A stretch of 64,000 nucleotides of DNA, from the NCBI GenBank assembly GCA_016185245.1, contig JACPNZ010000005.1, positions 156,842 to 220,841 of the forward strand, read 5' to 3'. The position numbers and the translations under genes were made by a program. The notes below the pieces were generated by a model. That model saw nothing but the letters and a program-made list of their open reading frames with translations. It was not told where the DNA came from and did no database searches. This document shows positions 20,521 through 28,915 of the stretch, in pieces; position 1 is the first letter of the stretch; each line of letters begins with the position of its first letter. Source of the stretch: Hyphomicrobiales bacterium (GTDB lineage Bacteria > Pseudomonadota > Alphaproteobacteria > Rhizobiales > Aestuariivirgaceae).

Positions 20521-23063
20521 TCACAGGAAGAAGTCGCCCGCCGCAATCGAACTTATTCCAGTCAAGGCGATGGTGACGTCGGCAACACCGTCGCCATCCA
20601 CATCGCCATAGACAATGATTCCGCCGCTTGCCGTCTGGTAGCGCAATTCGCCGGCATGGTGGGTGAAGGCCTTGGTGCCGATGAAGCTGAAGGCCTGGTT
20701 GCCGGACGAGAGACTGTTGGCATCGATATCGGTCAGCGAAATCCTGTCGCCCTGGGAGTGGCTGAAATCGCTGATGGCATCGTAGGTGCCGGCGCCCGAC
20801 GGGCTGGCGCTGACGGTCCTAAAATAGAAGGTGTCGGCGCCTGATCCGCCGCTCAGCCCATCGGCCCCCAGGCCGCCGGTCAGGCTGTCGTTGCCGCTGC
20901 CGCCGAACAGGGTGTCGTTGCCCGCCCCGCCATCGAGGCTGTTCTTGCCGCCGTTGCCGCTCAAGATGTTGCTGAGCGTGTTGCCGGTGCCGTTGAGCGA
21001 GCCCGACCCGGTGAGGGTCAGGTTCTCGACATTGTTTGCCAGAGTGTAGGTGATGCTGGCCAGCACCGCATCGGTGCCTTCGCCGCCATTCTCGATCACA
21101 ATGTCACCGGAATTGTCGACCGCATAGGTATCGTTGCCGAGCCCGCCGGTCATCGTGTCGGCGCCGCCGCCGCCATCGAGGGTGTTGTCGCCGCCATTGC
21201 CGGTCAGCACGTTGTTGCGACCGTTGCCGGTGCCGGTGCTCGCCGCACCGGTCAGCGTCAGGTTCTCGACATTGGTTGAAAGCGCATAGTTGATACTGGC
21301 TTGTACCGTGTCGGTGCCCTCGCCGGAATTCTCCGTCACCGTATCGCCGGCGTCGTCGACGATGTAAGTGTCGTTGCCGAGCCCGCTCCGCATGGCGTCG
21401 GCGCCGGCGCCACCATCGAAAACATTGTCGTTGCCATTGCCGGTCAGATTGTTGTTGAGTGAGTTGCCGGTGCCGTCGATCGCCGCCGCACCGGTCAGCG
21501 TCAGGTTCTCGACGTTGGCGGCAAGCGCATAGTGATGCTCGCCTGGACCGTATCCGCACCTTCGCCGGAATTCTCGCTGACGACATCGCCGGCATTGTCG
21601 ACGACATAGGTATCATTGCCGAGTCCGCCCAACATGGTGTCGGCGCCGGTCCCGCCGTCGAGCACATTGTCGCCGCCGTTGCCGGTCAGCACGTTGTCGA
21701 GCCCATTGCCGGTGCCGTTGATCGCCGCACCGCCGGTGAGGATCAGGTTCTCGACATTGGCCGCAAGCGCGTAGGTGGCGCTCGCCTGCACCGTGTCGAG
21801 CCCCGCGTTGGAATTTTCGATCACCACATCGCCGCCATCGTCAACCACATAGCTGTCGCCGCCGAGGCCGCCCGCCATGGTATCGGCACCGCCGCCGCCA
21901 TCGAGTACATTGTTGGCGTCGTTGCCGGCAATGCTATTGACGAGCGAATTGCCGGTGCCGTCGATCGCCGCCGCACCCGTCAGGGTGAGGTTCTCGAGGT
22001 TGGCGCCTAGCATCCAGGTGATGCTGGTCTCCACCAGGTCGGTACCTTCGCCGGCGTTCTCGATAATCACGTCGCCGACGCTGTCGGCCACATAAGTGTC
22101 GCCGCCCGCCCCGCCCACCATGGTATCGTCACCGCTGCCGCCGTCGAGACGGTCCTGGCCGCCGCTGCCGGTCAGCGCGTCATTGCCGTCACCGCCGGAA
22201 AGCACATCGGCTCCACCCTGACCGAAGATTGTGTCGTTGCCGGCCAGACCGAAAATGCTCTCCGTTGCCCCCGTGCCGTAGAGTACATCATCGCCGTCGG
22301 TGCCGGTGATGATCTGCGGACCGGCGGCGGGATTGCCGCCCGGCCCGGTGTAGTTCTCCTGTGGCGCCACCGCCACGGCGGCGGTGTCGCTGCTGTAGAC
22401 ATGCACCCAGTCGACTTGCATCTCGGCCGGCACCTGAAGGATCGAGTTCACACCGATGCCGAGATTGAGAATGAGATACTGAGGCGCACTGGTGATGTCG
22501 CCGGTGATGAAGCCGACCAGCTCATTGTCATAGTAGAAACTGACCTTGTTGGGCTCCCACAGGGCGCCGTAGGTGTGCCAGCCGGTATAGTCGCCGGCCA
22601 CTGCCGCACCGCGGCCGCCATTTGGCGTATGGAAATTATAGGCGGCCGAGCCGCCGAGGCCCTCCATGATGTCCATTTCGCCGTCGGTCGGCCAGGTCTC
22701 GCCGGTAGTCCAGAAAGCCGGCCAGTCGGCGATCTGGCCATCCGTACCTTGCAGGTTGATGCGGGCTTCGAAATAGCCGTAGGCCTGCCGGAAGCTGCCG
22801 TAGCTCTGCACGATGCCACTGCGGTAGTCGTAGTTGATGCCATTGACCGTGACCGGCGAGGCGATGGCGTTGAGATGCAGGAGGCCGCCCGCAACGCTTA
22901 CCTGGTTGGGATCGTAGGCGGCGAGTTCCTCGCTGTTTATCGGCTTGGTTATGGCGCCGTCGGCGCCCAGCCAGTTAGTGCCCCATTTCGCCGTATCGAT
23001 CGCCGTGCCGTTGAACTCCTCGTCGAACGTCAGCGTCCATGAACCGTTGACCGGTATGGCCAT
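20521..23063 (-). pseudogene. GH16 endoglycanase with C-terminal RTX repeats, frameshifted
   Basis: The N-terminal 240 or so residues are a glycoside hydrolase family 16 domain (beta-glucanase / ExoK-ExsH type) with the catalytic signature GEMDIMEG: nucleophile Glu129, Asp131 and acid/base Glu134. It is followed by canonical GGxGxDxLx calcium-binding repeats and five modules carrying ENLTLTG-NGTGN. There is no Sec signal peptide, as expected for type I secretion; no transporter genes are nearby. Reading breaks at about 21530: one base is missing in the repeated ATCACC-TATGCG context, giving a premature stop at 21501. After the break the other frame continues the same repeats to 20521. Start 23063 (MAIPVNGSW) has GGGGGCAGG upstream. 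It may be a true pseudogene or a sequencing error in a repetitive gene. Confidence 0.85.
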
Positions 23064-23094
23064 CGCACCTGCCCCCGCAATGACAAACTGCGCC

Positions 23095-23114
23095 GCAATA
23101 GGAAACCCTATTGC
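23095..23114. promoter_or_regulatory. Perfect 8-bp palindrome with 4-nt spacer upstream of the GH16 gene
   Basis: The 20-bp element GCAATAGG-AAAC-CCTATTGC lies 31 nt upstream of the preferred GH16 start at 23063. Such a dyad just before a start codon is a candidate operator or 5'-UTR hairpin. No matching regulator is recognised nearby. Confidence 0.45.
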
Positions 23115-23120
23115 CGGCAT

Positions 23121-23688
23121 TCCCCCGGATGAAACGCGCTCGTATGCTACGCAGCTAACTGTACGGGCTTATCTCGCATGGCTGGAACTCCACCACCTTG
23201 CGGCAAACCAAACGCGGGAGCTGACAAGCATCCCGGAATAACCTCGCCGCCTGCTACAGGCGGACGCGGCAAAATCGTCAGCAAGTTAATATTTGAGCAC
23301 AAACCGGGCCCTAACGAAAGCTCTAGAATCCGGCATTCGCCCGACGCCCCGCTTGCCGAGTTGCGGTTGCCGCCATGGGTCAATAAGTGAGATTCAATGG
23401 CAAACACCCCCCTGCCCCAAATTCAAGCAGTTTCTCGCAAAGCCGTGCTTCGGCTTTGAAATGACTCCGCCTTTCTCAATGGCAGCAATGTTCCCCGCTG
23501 CGCCGGTTCTGCAGATCGAGGGGGATGTGATCGCGGCGTTAGTTGTCAGCACCAGCACCCTGCACCGTCATTAAGTTAGAGTGCGGCAATCTGGCTCGAG
23601 CCGGGCTTGGGCGACGTATCCGGAAGGAATTGCAGCCGGCAAGCCTAGCAAGGTACTGTGCCGGGTTGAAGTCTCTAAAGGGTTCCCA
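23121..23688. other. Gene-poor spacer between the GH16 gene and the CDF gene
   Basis: No credible intact gene is seen. It holds a short perfect hairpin at 23247-23263 (CCGCCTG-CTA-CAGGCGG), the degenerate copy of the extensin-like gene 3' end at 23437-23571, and a terminator-like stem at 23439-23457 (AAAGCCG-TGCTT-CGGCTTT). Composition is more AT-rich than the flanking dcw region. Confidence 0.6.
23437..23571 (-). repeat. Degenerate copy of the 3' end of the extensin-like gene
   Basis: Ungapped match to 24386-24520: by my count 107 of 135 positions agree, including 92 of 114 in the coding part. Read on the minus strand it gives MTVQGAGADN, stop, RRDHIPLDLQNRRSGEHCCH, stop, against MTVLGPGSDSYHRDHFHLDL and the rest of the real C-terminus. 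Similarity continues about 40 nt past the stop codon, so it is a DNA duplication and not chance coding similarity. The stop codon in place of a Ser/Tyr position shows it is dead. Confidence 0.8.
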
Positions 23689-24324
23689 ATGGCGCATTAT
23701 CGAAAATCCCTCGCGGCGGCGGCGATGCTGAACACCGGCATCTTCGTTGTTGAAGCGGTGGCTGGATACCAAGTGGCGAGCCTAAGCCTGATCATGGACA
23801 GCGTTCACAACCTGTCCGACGAGATGGCGCTGGTTTTCCTGTATCTGGCCTTCACTTTATCGCAAGGCGTCTCCCGCAACCTTCTGCGCTCGGCGAACAT
23901 CTTTAATTCGGTCGGTCTGATCGCCGTTAGCGCCTTGCTTCTGTGGCAGGCGATCGAACGGCTTCTGCATCCCGTGCCGGTCCAGGGCATCGTCCCGATC
24001 GCCGTCGGAATAGCCGCTGCTGGTGCGAATTGGGGCGTGGCACGGCTGCTCTTCAAGCCTAGTAGCAACAACGCCGCGATCCGCCTCGCCTACGTTCACA
24101 ATATCGGCGATGTTTGGGTATCGCTTGCGCCAGTCGCAGCCGGGCTATTCGTGAGCCTGACCGGCTATTCGCTCTTTGACCCGCTGGTTGCAGGAGCCGT
24201 AGCGGTTTGGTTCATCGTCAGTACGGGGCGTGAGGTGCTCGAATCTCGTGATCAACTGATCTGGCCCGAGAAAATCGTCTGTGGTCACTCCGACCACGAC
24301 GATCCACGAGCCGCGCTGCCGTAG
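23689..24324 (+). CDS. CDF-family cation efflux protein, short C-terminus
   Basis: 211 residues with five to six membrane segments. The two transport-site motifs of cation diffusion facilitators are present: DSVHNLSD in the second membrane segment (His40, Asp44) and YVHNIGDVWVSL in the fifth. The N-terminal signature NTGIFVVEAVAGYQVASLSL is also typical. CDF proteins are normally about 300 residues with a cytoplasmic ferredoxin-like C-terminal domain. Here the protein stops soon after the sixth membrane segment (VLESRDQLIWPEKIV), so that domain is missing, either naturally (short CDFs exist) or by truncation. It lies between two diverged copies of the extensin-like 3' end, pointing to acquisition as a cassette. 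Zn, Co or Cd are plausible substrates, not proven. Confidence 0.75.
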   Translation: MAHYRKSLAAAAMLNTGIFVVEAVAGYQVASLSLIMDSVHNLSDEMALVFLYLAFTLSQGVSRNLLRSANIFNSVGLIAVSALLLWQAIERLLHPVPVQGIVPIAVGIAAAGANWGVARLLFKPSSNNAAIRLAYVHNIGDVWVSLAPVAAGLFVSLTGYSLFDPLVAGAVAVWFIVSTGREVLESRDQLIWPEKIVCGHSDHDDPRAALP

Positions 24325-24385
24325 TCCGGGCCGCCGGAATCCGAACTGAGACACGGCCCCCGGTCCCGCCTTCGAGCGACTACTT

Positions 24386-24520
24386 GCAAAGCCGCATCTC
24401 GCCATTGAAATGATTCGGCCTTCCTCACTGGCAGTAATGCCCGCCGCTGCCCCGGTTCTGCAGATCGAGATGGAAGTGGTCGCGGTGATAGCTGTCGGAG
24501 CCGGGACCCAGCACCGTCAT
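24386..24520 (-). repeat. 3' end and flank of the extensin-like gene, parent copy of the 23437 repeat
   Basis: Covers the last 32 codons of the extensin-like gene (stop at 24425-24427) plus about 40 nt of downstream flank. It pairs with the degenerate copy at 23437-23571 in direct orientation, with the CDF gene between them. Confidence 0.8.
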
Positions 24521-25090
24521 GAAATCGTTGCACGCCTGCTGGCGGACGAGGCGCAGGAAGCCCCGCTCCGCCGCACTGCCGTACCAGCCTTCCTTCACCG
24601 ATACCTTGCGGCCGCTGGCGAGATTGAAGGCGGCGATGTCGATGGCGTTGCCGAAACCGTGCTCGCTCATCTTGGCGCCGGATTCGTTGTTGCGCGCCCG
24701 GCAATCATAGGAGGCGACGATATCGACCGACATGACGCTTTCGCCGAAATTCCGCTGGGCGGCCGGGTCGACGACATTGCGCAGCCAGTCGTTCAGCGGA
24801 TCGGCCATGCCGCAATTGAGGGTGGCGGGCTCGCTGAAACTCACATTGGCGATCGCCGAGACCCGCCACGGATTGGGCACACGGCAGCCATTGCCCTCGT
24901 CGATGGCGGACATGCGCTCGGCGACACCCACGTCCGACGGCTTGATCGAACACTGGGCCGGCGGCGCCATGAGACCTTGGGTATCGAAACTGCGCCCGCC
25001 CCCCAGGGAACAGGCGGACAGAACGGCGCCGATGCCGAAAATCGCCGCAAGCCTGAAGCCTGAGCTGATGGCCACCACCTGAAACTCCAA
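24425..25090 (-). CDS. Extensin-like C-terminal domain lipoprotein
   Basis: 221 residues. The N-terminus has a hydrophobic signal and a lipobox-like LSAC (FGIGAVLSACSLGG) with the acceptor cysteine near residue 27, so it is probably a periplasm-facing lipoprotein. The rest fits the bacterial extensin-like domain (ExtensinC family): CRVPNPWRVSAIANVSFSEP, DIVASYDCRARNN, the HGFGNAIDIAAF block and the final DSYHRDHFHLDL. Histidines and aspartates in those two blocks resemble the D-Ala-D-Ala peptidase/LAS-type zinc site, so wall hydrolysis is plausible but unproven. The gene's 3' end is the duplicated segment described at 23437. Confidence 0.82.
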   Translation of the reverse strand: MEFQVVAISSGFRLAAIFGIGAVLSACSLGGGRSFDTQGLMAPPAQCSIKPSDVGVAERMSAIDEGNGCRVPNPWRVSAIANVSFSEPATLNCGMADPLNDWLRNVVDPAAQRNFGESVMSVDIVASYDCRARNNESGAKMSEHGFGNAIDIAAFNLASGRKVSVKEGWYGSAAERGFLRLVRQQACNDFMTVLGPGSDSYHRDHFHLDLQNRGSGGHYCQ

Positions 25091-25146
25091 GCCCCGTCGG
25101 AAAGCCTAGGATCGCGACGGTTAACAAGTGGTGTGGACGCAGCCGG

Positions 25147-25752
25147 TCAGCGATTGAGGGCGGCCACCAGTTCCTGCACCTTGCCGTCACGCTTGTTGAG
25201 GAAGGAAGTGAACAGGCTGCGCTGCATGTAGACCATCGAGAAGCCGAGAATCTTGGCGTCGGTCACCTTGTAGCGGCCGCCGCGCCATGAAAGGCGCCAG
25301 ATCACCGTGTAAGTTTGGCCGGTCAGCACGTAGACCTTGCTGCTAATCAGCACGTCCTTGCCGTCGGTCGTGGGCTCGCCCAGTTCGTATTTGGCGATAC
25401 GGTATTGCCGCGATTGTTCGGCAAAATAACGCGCGATGAAGGTGGCAACGCCATCGTAGTAGCTGCGGCGCTGGCCGAGCGGCAGGCTCTCCTTGTACTG
25501 GCCCAGCGAGTAGTTGGCGATATCGGCGACATCGGCGTAGCGCAGGATGGCCGAGCGGAAGCTCGCCACCGTGCCCTGGCGGTTGGCGTTGAGAAGGTCG
25601 CGGGCGATCTGCCGCATATAGACGAGCGATGGATGTTCGGCCGCCGCGACGGCGGGGGATGCGGCGAGAATGGCGGCGATGGCCATGCCCAGCACGCCGC
25701 GCCGGCTCGGCCGGTGCGCTGCCCCCTGTTCCCTATCGGACATGATTCTCAC
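25147..25752 (-). CDS. MlaC/Ttg2D-family phospholipid-binding protein (copy 1)
   Basis: 201 residues. A twin-arginine-like or Sec signal is seen at the N-terminus (SRRGVLGMAIAAILAASPAVAAAE). The mature part has the MlaC/Tol_Tol_Ttg2 pattern: FRSAILRYADVADIANYSLGQY, the FIARYFAEQSRQYRIAKYELG segment and a C-terminal YKVTDAKILGFSM. MlaC proteins shuttle phospholipids across the periplasm for the MlaFEDB importer. No mlaD/E/F genes are in the window. A paralogue of the same type follows 55 nt upstream on the same strand, so the two probably share a transcript. Confidence 0.82.
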   Translation of the reverse strand: MRIMSDREQGAAHRPSRRGVLGMAIAAILAASPAVAAAEHPSLVYMRQIARDLLNANRQGTVASFRSAILRYADVADIANYSLGQYKESLPLGQRRSYYDGVATFIARYFAEQSRQYRIAKYELGEPTTDGKDVLISSKVYVLTGQTYTVIWRLSWRGGRYKVTDAKILGFSMVYMQRSLFTSFLNKRDGKVQELVAALNR

Positions 25753-25807
25753 CCATCCACAGACTGTTCCGCCACCATGGTTTACAATGTCTTAACGGCG
25801 GCGTCAC

Positions 25808-26434
25808 TCACCAGGTGTCGGCGGTCCGCAATTCCTCGAAAAGCGCGCCGAAATCCCCGTTGGATTTGTTCAACACCCGGCTGAAGCGGTCCTTCATCGA
25901 GATGGTGAGCCACACGCCCTTGACGTTGACGTCGGCAACCCGGAAGCCGCCGCCCGACGACGCCAGCCGCCAGCGCACCTGCTCGCGCCCGCCGCCCGTC
26001 TGCTTGATGGCGCTCTGGATAACGGTGAAACTGCCCTGCTTGGTGTTCGAGATGATTTCCAGCTCGGAGCCCTGGAAATCCTTGACGTAATAGACGAAAA
26101 GGGCGGCGGCGTAATTGTTCACCAGGCGATAGAACTCGTCCCGCTTGCCCAGCGGCAACTTGCTCTGATAGGGGCCGAGAGCATAGTTCGCAATGCCGCG
26201 CAGGTTGATGTACCGATTGAGGAGAGAGGCAAAACGCCCGCGCAACGTGTTACCGGAGAGCCCGCTGTTGGCGAGCTTCATCACCTCGTCGGCGATATTG
26301 CTGACATAGGTCTCGGCCGGATCGACAGCGGCCCGGGCGATTGCCGGATAGTCGGCAAGCCCCGCCACAACCGAAGCGAGGAACAGCCCTACGAATTTTC
26401 GCCGCCCGAAAGGGCGAACCAAGAGCCCAGCCAT
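25808..26434 (-). CDS. MlaC/Ttg2D-family phospholipid-binding protein (copy 2)
   Basis: 208 residues. The signal region RRKFVGLFLASVVAGL with paired arginines may be Tat-type. Conserved MlaC features are LLNRYINLRGIANYALGPYQ, EFYRLVNNYAAALFVYYV and FRVADVNVKGVWLTISM. It is clearly related to the downstream gene (shared ANYxLGxYxxxLPLGxR block) but diverged, so the duplication is old. It is the first gene of the pair; its start faces the ArsR-methyltransferase gene across a 208-nt divergent spacer. Confidence 0.82.
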   Translation of the reverse strand: MAGLLVRPFGRRKFVGLFLASVVAGLADYPAIARAAVDPAETYVSNIADEVMKLANSGLSGNTLRGRFASLLNRYINLRGIANYALGPYQSKLPLGKRDEFYRLVNNYAAALFVYYVKDFQGSELEIISNTKQGSFTVIQSAIKQTGGGREQVRWRLASSGGGFRVADVNVKGVWLTISMKDRFSRVLNKSNGDFGALFEELRTADTW

Positions 26435-26602
26435 CTATCCACCCAGATTCGCAACCGACCGGATTATGGAGGTTAACGCGTCAATACGCAACGCAGCCGA
26501 ATATTGAAAAGAGCAAGACGCCCGCGTCACATTTCTTAAACGTTCGTAATCATCGGTGACTTCGCCAATGAAGACGAGAGAGGATTTTCATTTGTAACAC
26601 GC

Positions 26603-26618
26603 ATAAAGATATGTTTAT
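26603..26618. promoter_or_regulatory. Palindromic operator candidate for the ArsR-type regulator
   Basis: The 16-bp ATAAAGATATGTTTAT is a palindrome with a single mismatched pair (G/G) and lies 25 nt before the ATG of the ArsR-methyltransferase gene, overlapping the likely core promoter or leader. AT-rich dyads of this size are typical ArsR/SmtB operators. Autoregulation of the arsR-metF unit is inferred. Confidence 0.5.
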
Positions 26619-26642
26619 ATACTTATAGAAGGGAGCGTGGCT

Positions 26643-27638
26643 ATGGAGGAGTTGCTTGCCGGCCTGCGGGCCGCCGCCGAGACGACCCGCATCCGCATCC
26701 TGTTCCTCTTGTCCCACGGCGAATTCAACGTCAGCGAACTGACCCAGATTTTAGGGCAAAGCCAGCCGCGGGTCAGCCGGCACTTGAAACTGATGACCGA
26801 AGCGGGCCTCATCAGCCGCCACAAGGAAGGCAACTGGGTCCTCTTCCGGCTGCGCGAGGAGGCTTTGGGGGGCGCTCTGTCGCGGGCCCTGGTCGATCTT
26901 CTGCCCGCCGCCGATCCGGAGTTTGCCCGCGACCTTTCCCGCATGGACGAGATCCGCGCCAAAAGGGCCGAGATCGCCAGCCAGTATTTCCGCACCAATG
27001 CCGCCCAGTGGGAGAAGCTCCGCTCCCTCCATGTGCGTGAGGAGGATGTGGAAGCCGCCATGCGCCGTCTCGCCGGCACCGGCCCCCTGGGCCATCACAT
27101 CGATCTCGGCACCGGCACCGGCAGTGTGCTCCGCTTCTTCGCCGGCCAGGCCAGGAGTTCCATCGGCATCGACATGAGCCGCGACATGCTGGCCATCGCA
27201 CGCGCCAGCCTGGAACAGGCGGGGCTGCGCCAGGCCCAGGTGCGGCAGGCCGATCTCTATGCCCTTCCGTTCTTGGACTCTTCCTGTGATTTCATAACAA
27301 TTCACCAGGTTCTTCATTACCTGGACGAGCCCGCCCGGGCGCTCGCCGAAGCCGCCCGCATCCTCCGCCCGGCGGGCCGCATGCTGATTGTCGACTTCGC
27401 CCCCCATGATCTCGAGGACCTGCGCCAGAGCCACGCCCATCGTCGCCTCGGCGTTGCCGCCGAGCACATGGCGGCCTGGCTGCAGCGGGCGGGTCTTCGG
27501 CTTGTCCAGCATGACGTGCTGCCGCCGCCCTGGCGCAAGGGCGAGGCGGGATTGACCGTCTCCCTGTGGCTGGCCGAGCGGCCGGCCGCCACCGCGCCGT
27601 CCACCCCTTCCCCCACGCTGGCGGAGTCCGCCCCATGA
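26643..27638 (+). CDS. ArsR-family regulator fused to a SAM-dependent methyltransferase
   Basis: 331 residues. Residues 1-80 form a winged-helix ArsR domain (TRIRILFLLSHGEFNVSEL, then GQSQPRVSRHLKLMTEAGL as recognition helix). No clear metal-binding cysteine pair is seen, so it may sense a metabolite. Residues about 140-270 are a class I methyltransferase with the SAM loop HIDLGTGTGSVLRFF, the acidic turn GIDMSRDMLAIARASL and the HQVLHYLDEP motif. ATG 26643 is preferred over GTG 26637 because GGGAG is spaced 8 nt from it. It overlaps metF by 4 nt. ArsR-methyltransferase genes coupled to metF/metH are known in alphaproteobacteria and are thought to link methionine-cycle genes to SAM or SAH status. 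Confidence 0.88.
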   Translation: MEELLAGLRAAAETTRIRILFLLSHGEFNVSELTQILGQSQPRVSRHLKLMTEAGLISRHKEGNWVLFRLREEALGGALSRALVDLLPAADPEFARDLSRMDEIRAKRAEIASQYFRTNAAQWEKLRSLHVREEDVEAAMRRLAGTGPLGHHIDLGTGTGSVLRFFAGQARSSIGIDMSRDMLAIARASLEQAGLRQAQVRQADLYALPFLDSSCDFITIHQVLHYLDEPARALAEAARILRPAGRMLIVDFAPHDLEDLRQSHAHRRLGVAAEHMAAWLQRAGLRLVQHDVLPPPWRKGEAGLTVSLWLAERPAATAPSTPSPTLAESAP

Positions 27639-28522
27639 ACGCCTTGACCGACGAATCCGACCCGATCGGCGTCTCCTTCGAATTCTTCCCGCCCAAATCC
27701 GGCGAGGCGGAAGCAACCTTCTGGCGCACCATCGAGCGGCTCGAGACCATCACCCCGCGCTTCGTCTCGGTCACCTATGGCGCCGGCGGCACCACCCGCG
27801 ACCGCACCCTGGCGACACTCCGCCGTATCGCCGGCAAGACCAGCTTGAAGCCCGCCGGCCATCTGACCTGCGTCGGCGCCACCCGCGAGGAAGTGAACGC
27901 CGTCATTGCCGACTACAAGGCGGCCGGGGTCAGACACATCGTGGCACTGCGCGGCGATCCGCCGGGCGGCGTCGGCACCCGTTTCGTCCCCCACCCGGCG
28001 GGCTATCGCAACGCCGCCGATCTGGTGCGCGCCATCCGCGATATCGGCGGCTTCGAGATTTCGGTCGCCGCCTACCCCGAGCGCCATCCCGAGTCGGTGT
28101 CGATCGAGGAGGACCTCGCCTTCATGGCCGACAAGGCCGACCATGGCGCCACCCGGGCGATTTCCCAGTTCTTCTTCCACAATGCCTTTTTCCTGAGGCT
28201 GCGCGACCGCATCTTCGCCCGCGGCATCGACATCGACCTGGTGCCCGGCATATTGCCGATCACGTCTTTCGCCCGGGTCAGCGAATTCGCGGCAAAATGC
28301 GGCGCCCACATTCCGCCGGCACTCGCCCGCCGCTTCGACGGCCTCGACAGCGACCCCGAAACCCGCAACCTGGTCGCCGCCATGGTCGCCGCCGATCAGG
28401 TTGCAGCCCTTCGCCGCGAGGGTGTCAAGCATTTCCACTTCTACACCCTAAACCGCGCCGACCTGGTCTACGCCATCTGCCGGGTGCTCGATCTAGGTGC
28501 GGCCAACGAACAGGCAGCGTGA
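27635..28522 (+). CDS. metF: 5,10-methylenetetrahydrofolate reductase MetF
   Basis: Flavoenzyme that makes 5-methyl-THF for methionine synthase. The 295-residue TIM barrel has the N-terminal VSFEFFPPKSGEAE motif with the catalytic glutamate, the folate/FAD segment TYGAGGTTRDRT, HIVALRGDPPGG near residue 108, and the ISQFFFHNAFFLRLRD block near residue 175. ATG 27635 overlaps the regulator stop by 4 nt (ATGA). metH is not in the window; a 393-nt spacer without genes follows. Confidence 0.95.
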   Translation: MNALTDESDPIGVSFEFFPPKSGEAEATFWRTIERLETITPRFVSVTYGAGGTTRDRTLATLRRIAGKTSLKPAGHLTCVGATREEVNAVIADYKAAGVRHIVALRGDPPGGVGTRFVPHPAGYRNAADLVRAIRDIGGFEISVAAYPERHPESVSIEEDLAFMADKADHGATRAISQFFFHNAFFLRLRDRIFARGIDIDLVPGILPITSFARVSEFAAKCGAHIPPALARRFDGLDSDPETRNLVAAMVAADQVAALRREGVKHFHFYTLNRADLVYAICRVLDLGAANEQAA

Positions 28523-28915
28523 GGGGGCAGGGGCGGGGCAGTCGGAGGACGCTCACAACCCACCCCCTCGAACAGGAGATTGACCTCGCCGCCTAAATCA
28601 ATAAGTTTACCCCATCGGAGATATCGCTACAGCGAATTTCAACACAACCCGATACGGCACCAGACGTTCGCCTTGTCAACGGAAAGTTGAGCCGTCAGCG
28701 GCCGGGCAAGACCATGTTTGAATATCGACGCAACATCGGCGGCTCGTATCGTATTCCACATTGTCACAGAAAGCCCAATTGGCTACTCTGACGCTCAGAA
28801 CTGGGGTATATATGAAAAATTCTCGGATAGAATGTTTCCGCGCCCTTGATGCCGCCTAAGGCGGAGCGGGGAGCGGCAATCGCGCCAGTCCAGCGCACCT
28901 GATGGGAGGTTACGA
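28523..28915. other. Spacer between metF and the ABC importer genes
   Basis: No credible gene. It contains the left arm of the 30-bp inverted repeat (28632-28661) and, near 28848-28862, a short CCGCC-TAA-GGCGG hairpin. A strong GGGAGG ribosome-binding site 6 nt before the ATG at 28916 closes the spacer. Composition shifts toward AT after 28600. Confidence 0.6.
28632..28661. repeat. Left arm of a perfect 30-bp inverted repeat
   Basis: Exact reverse complement of 32129-32158. Beyond its outer end the match weakens but partial similarity continues for a few bases (TGTAGC against CGCAGC). The two arms bracket the three importer genes. Confidence 0.85.
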
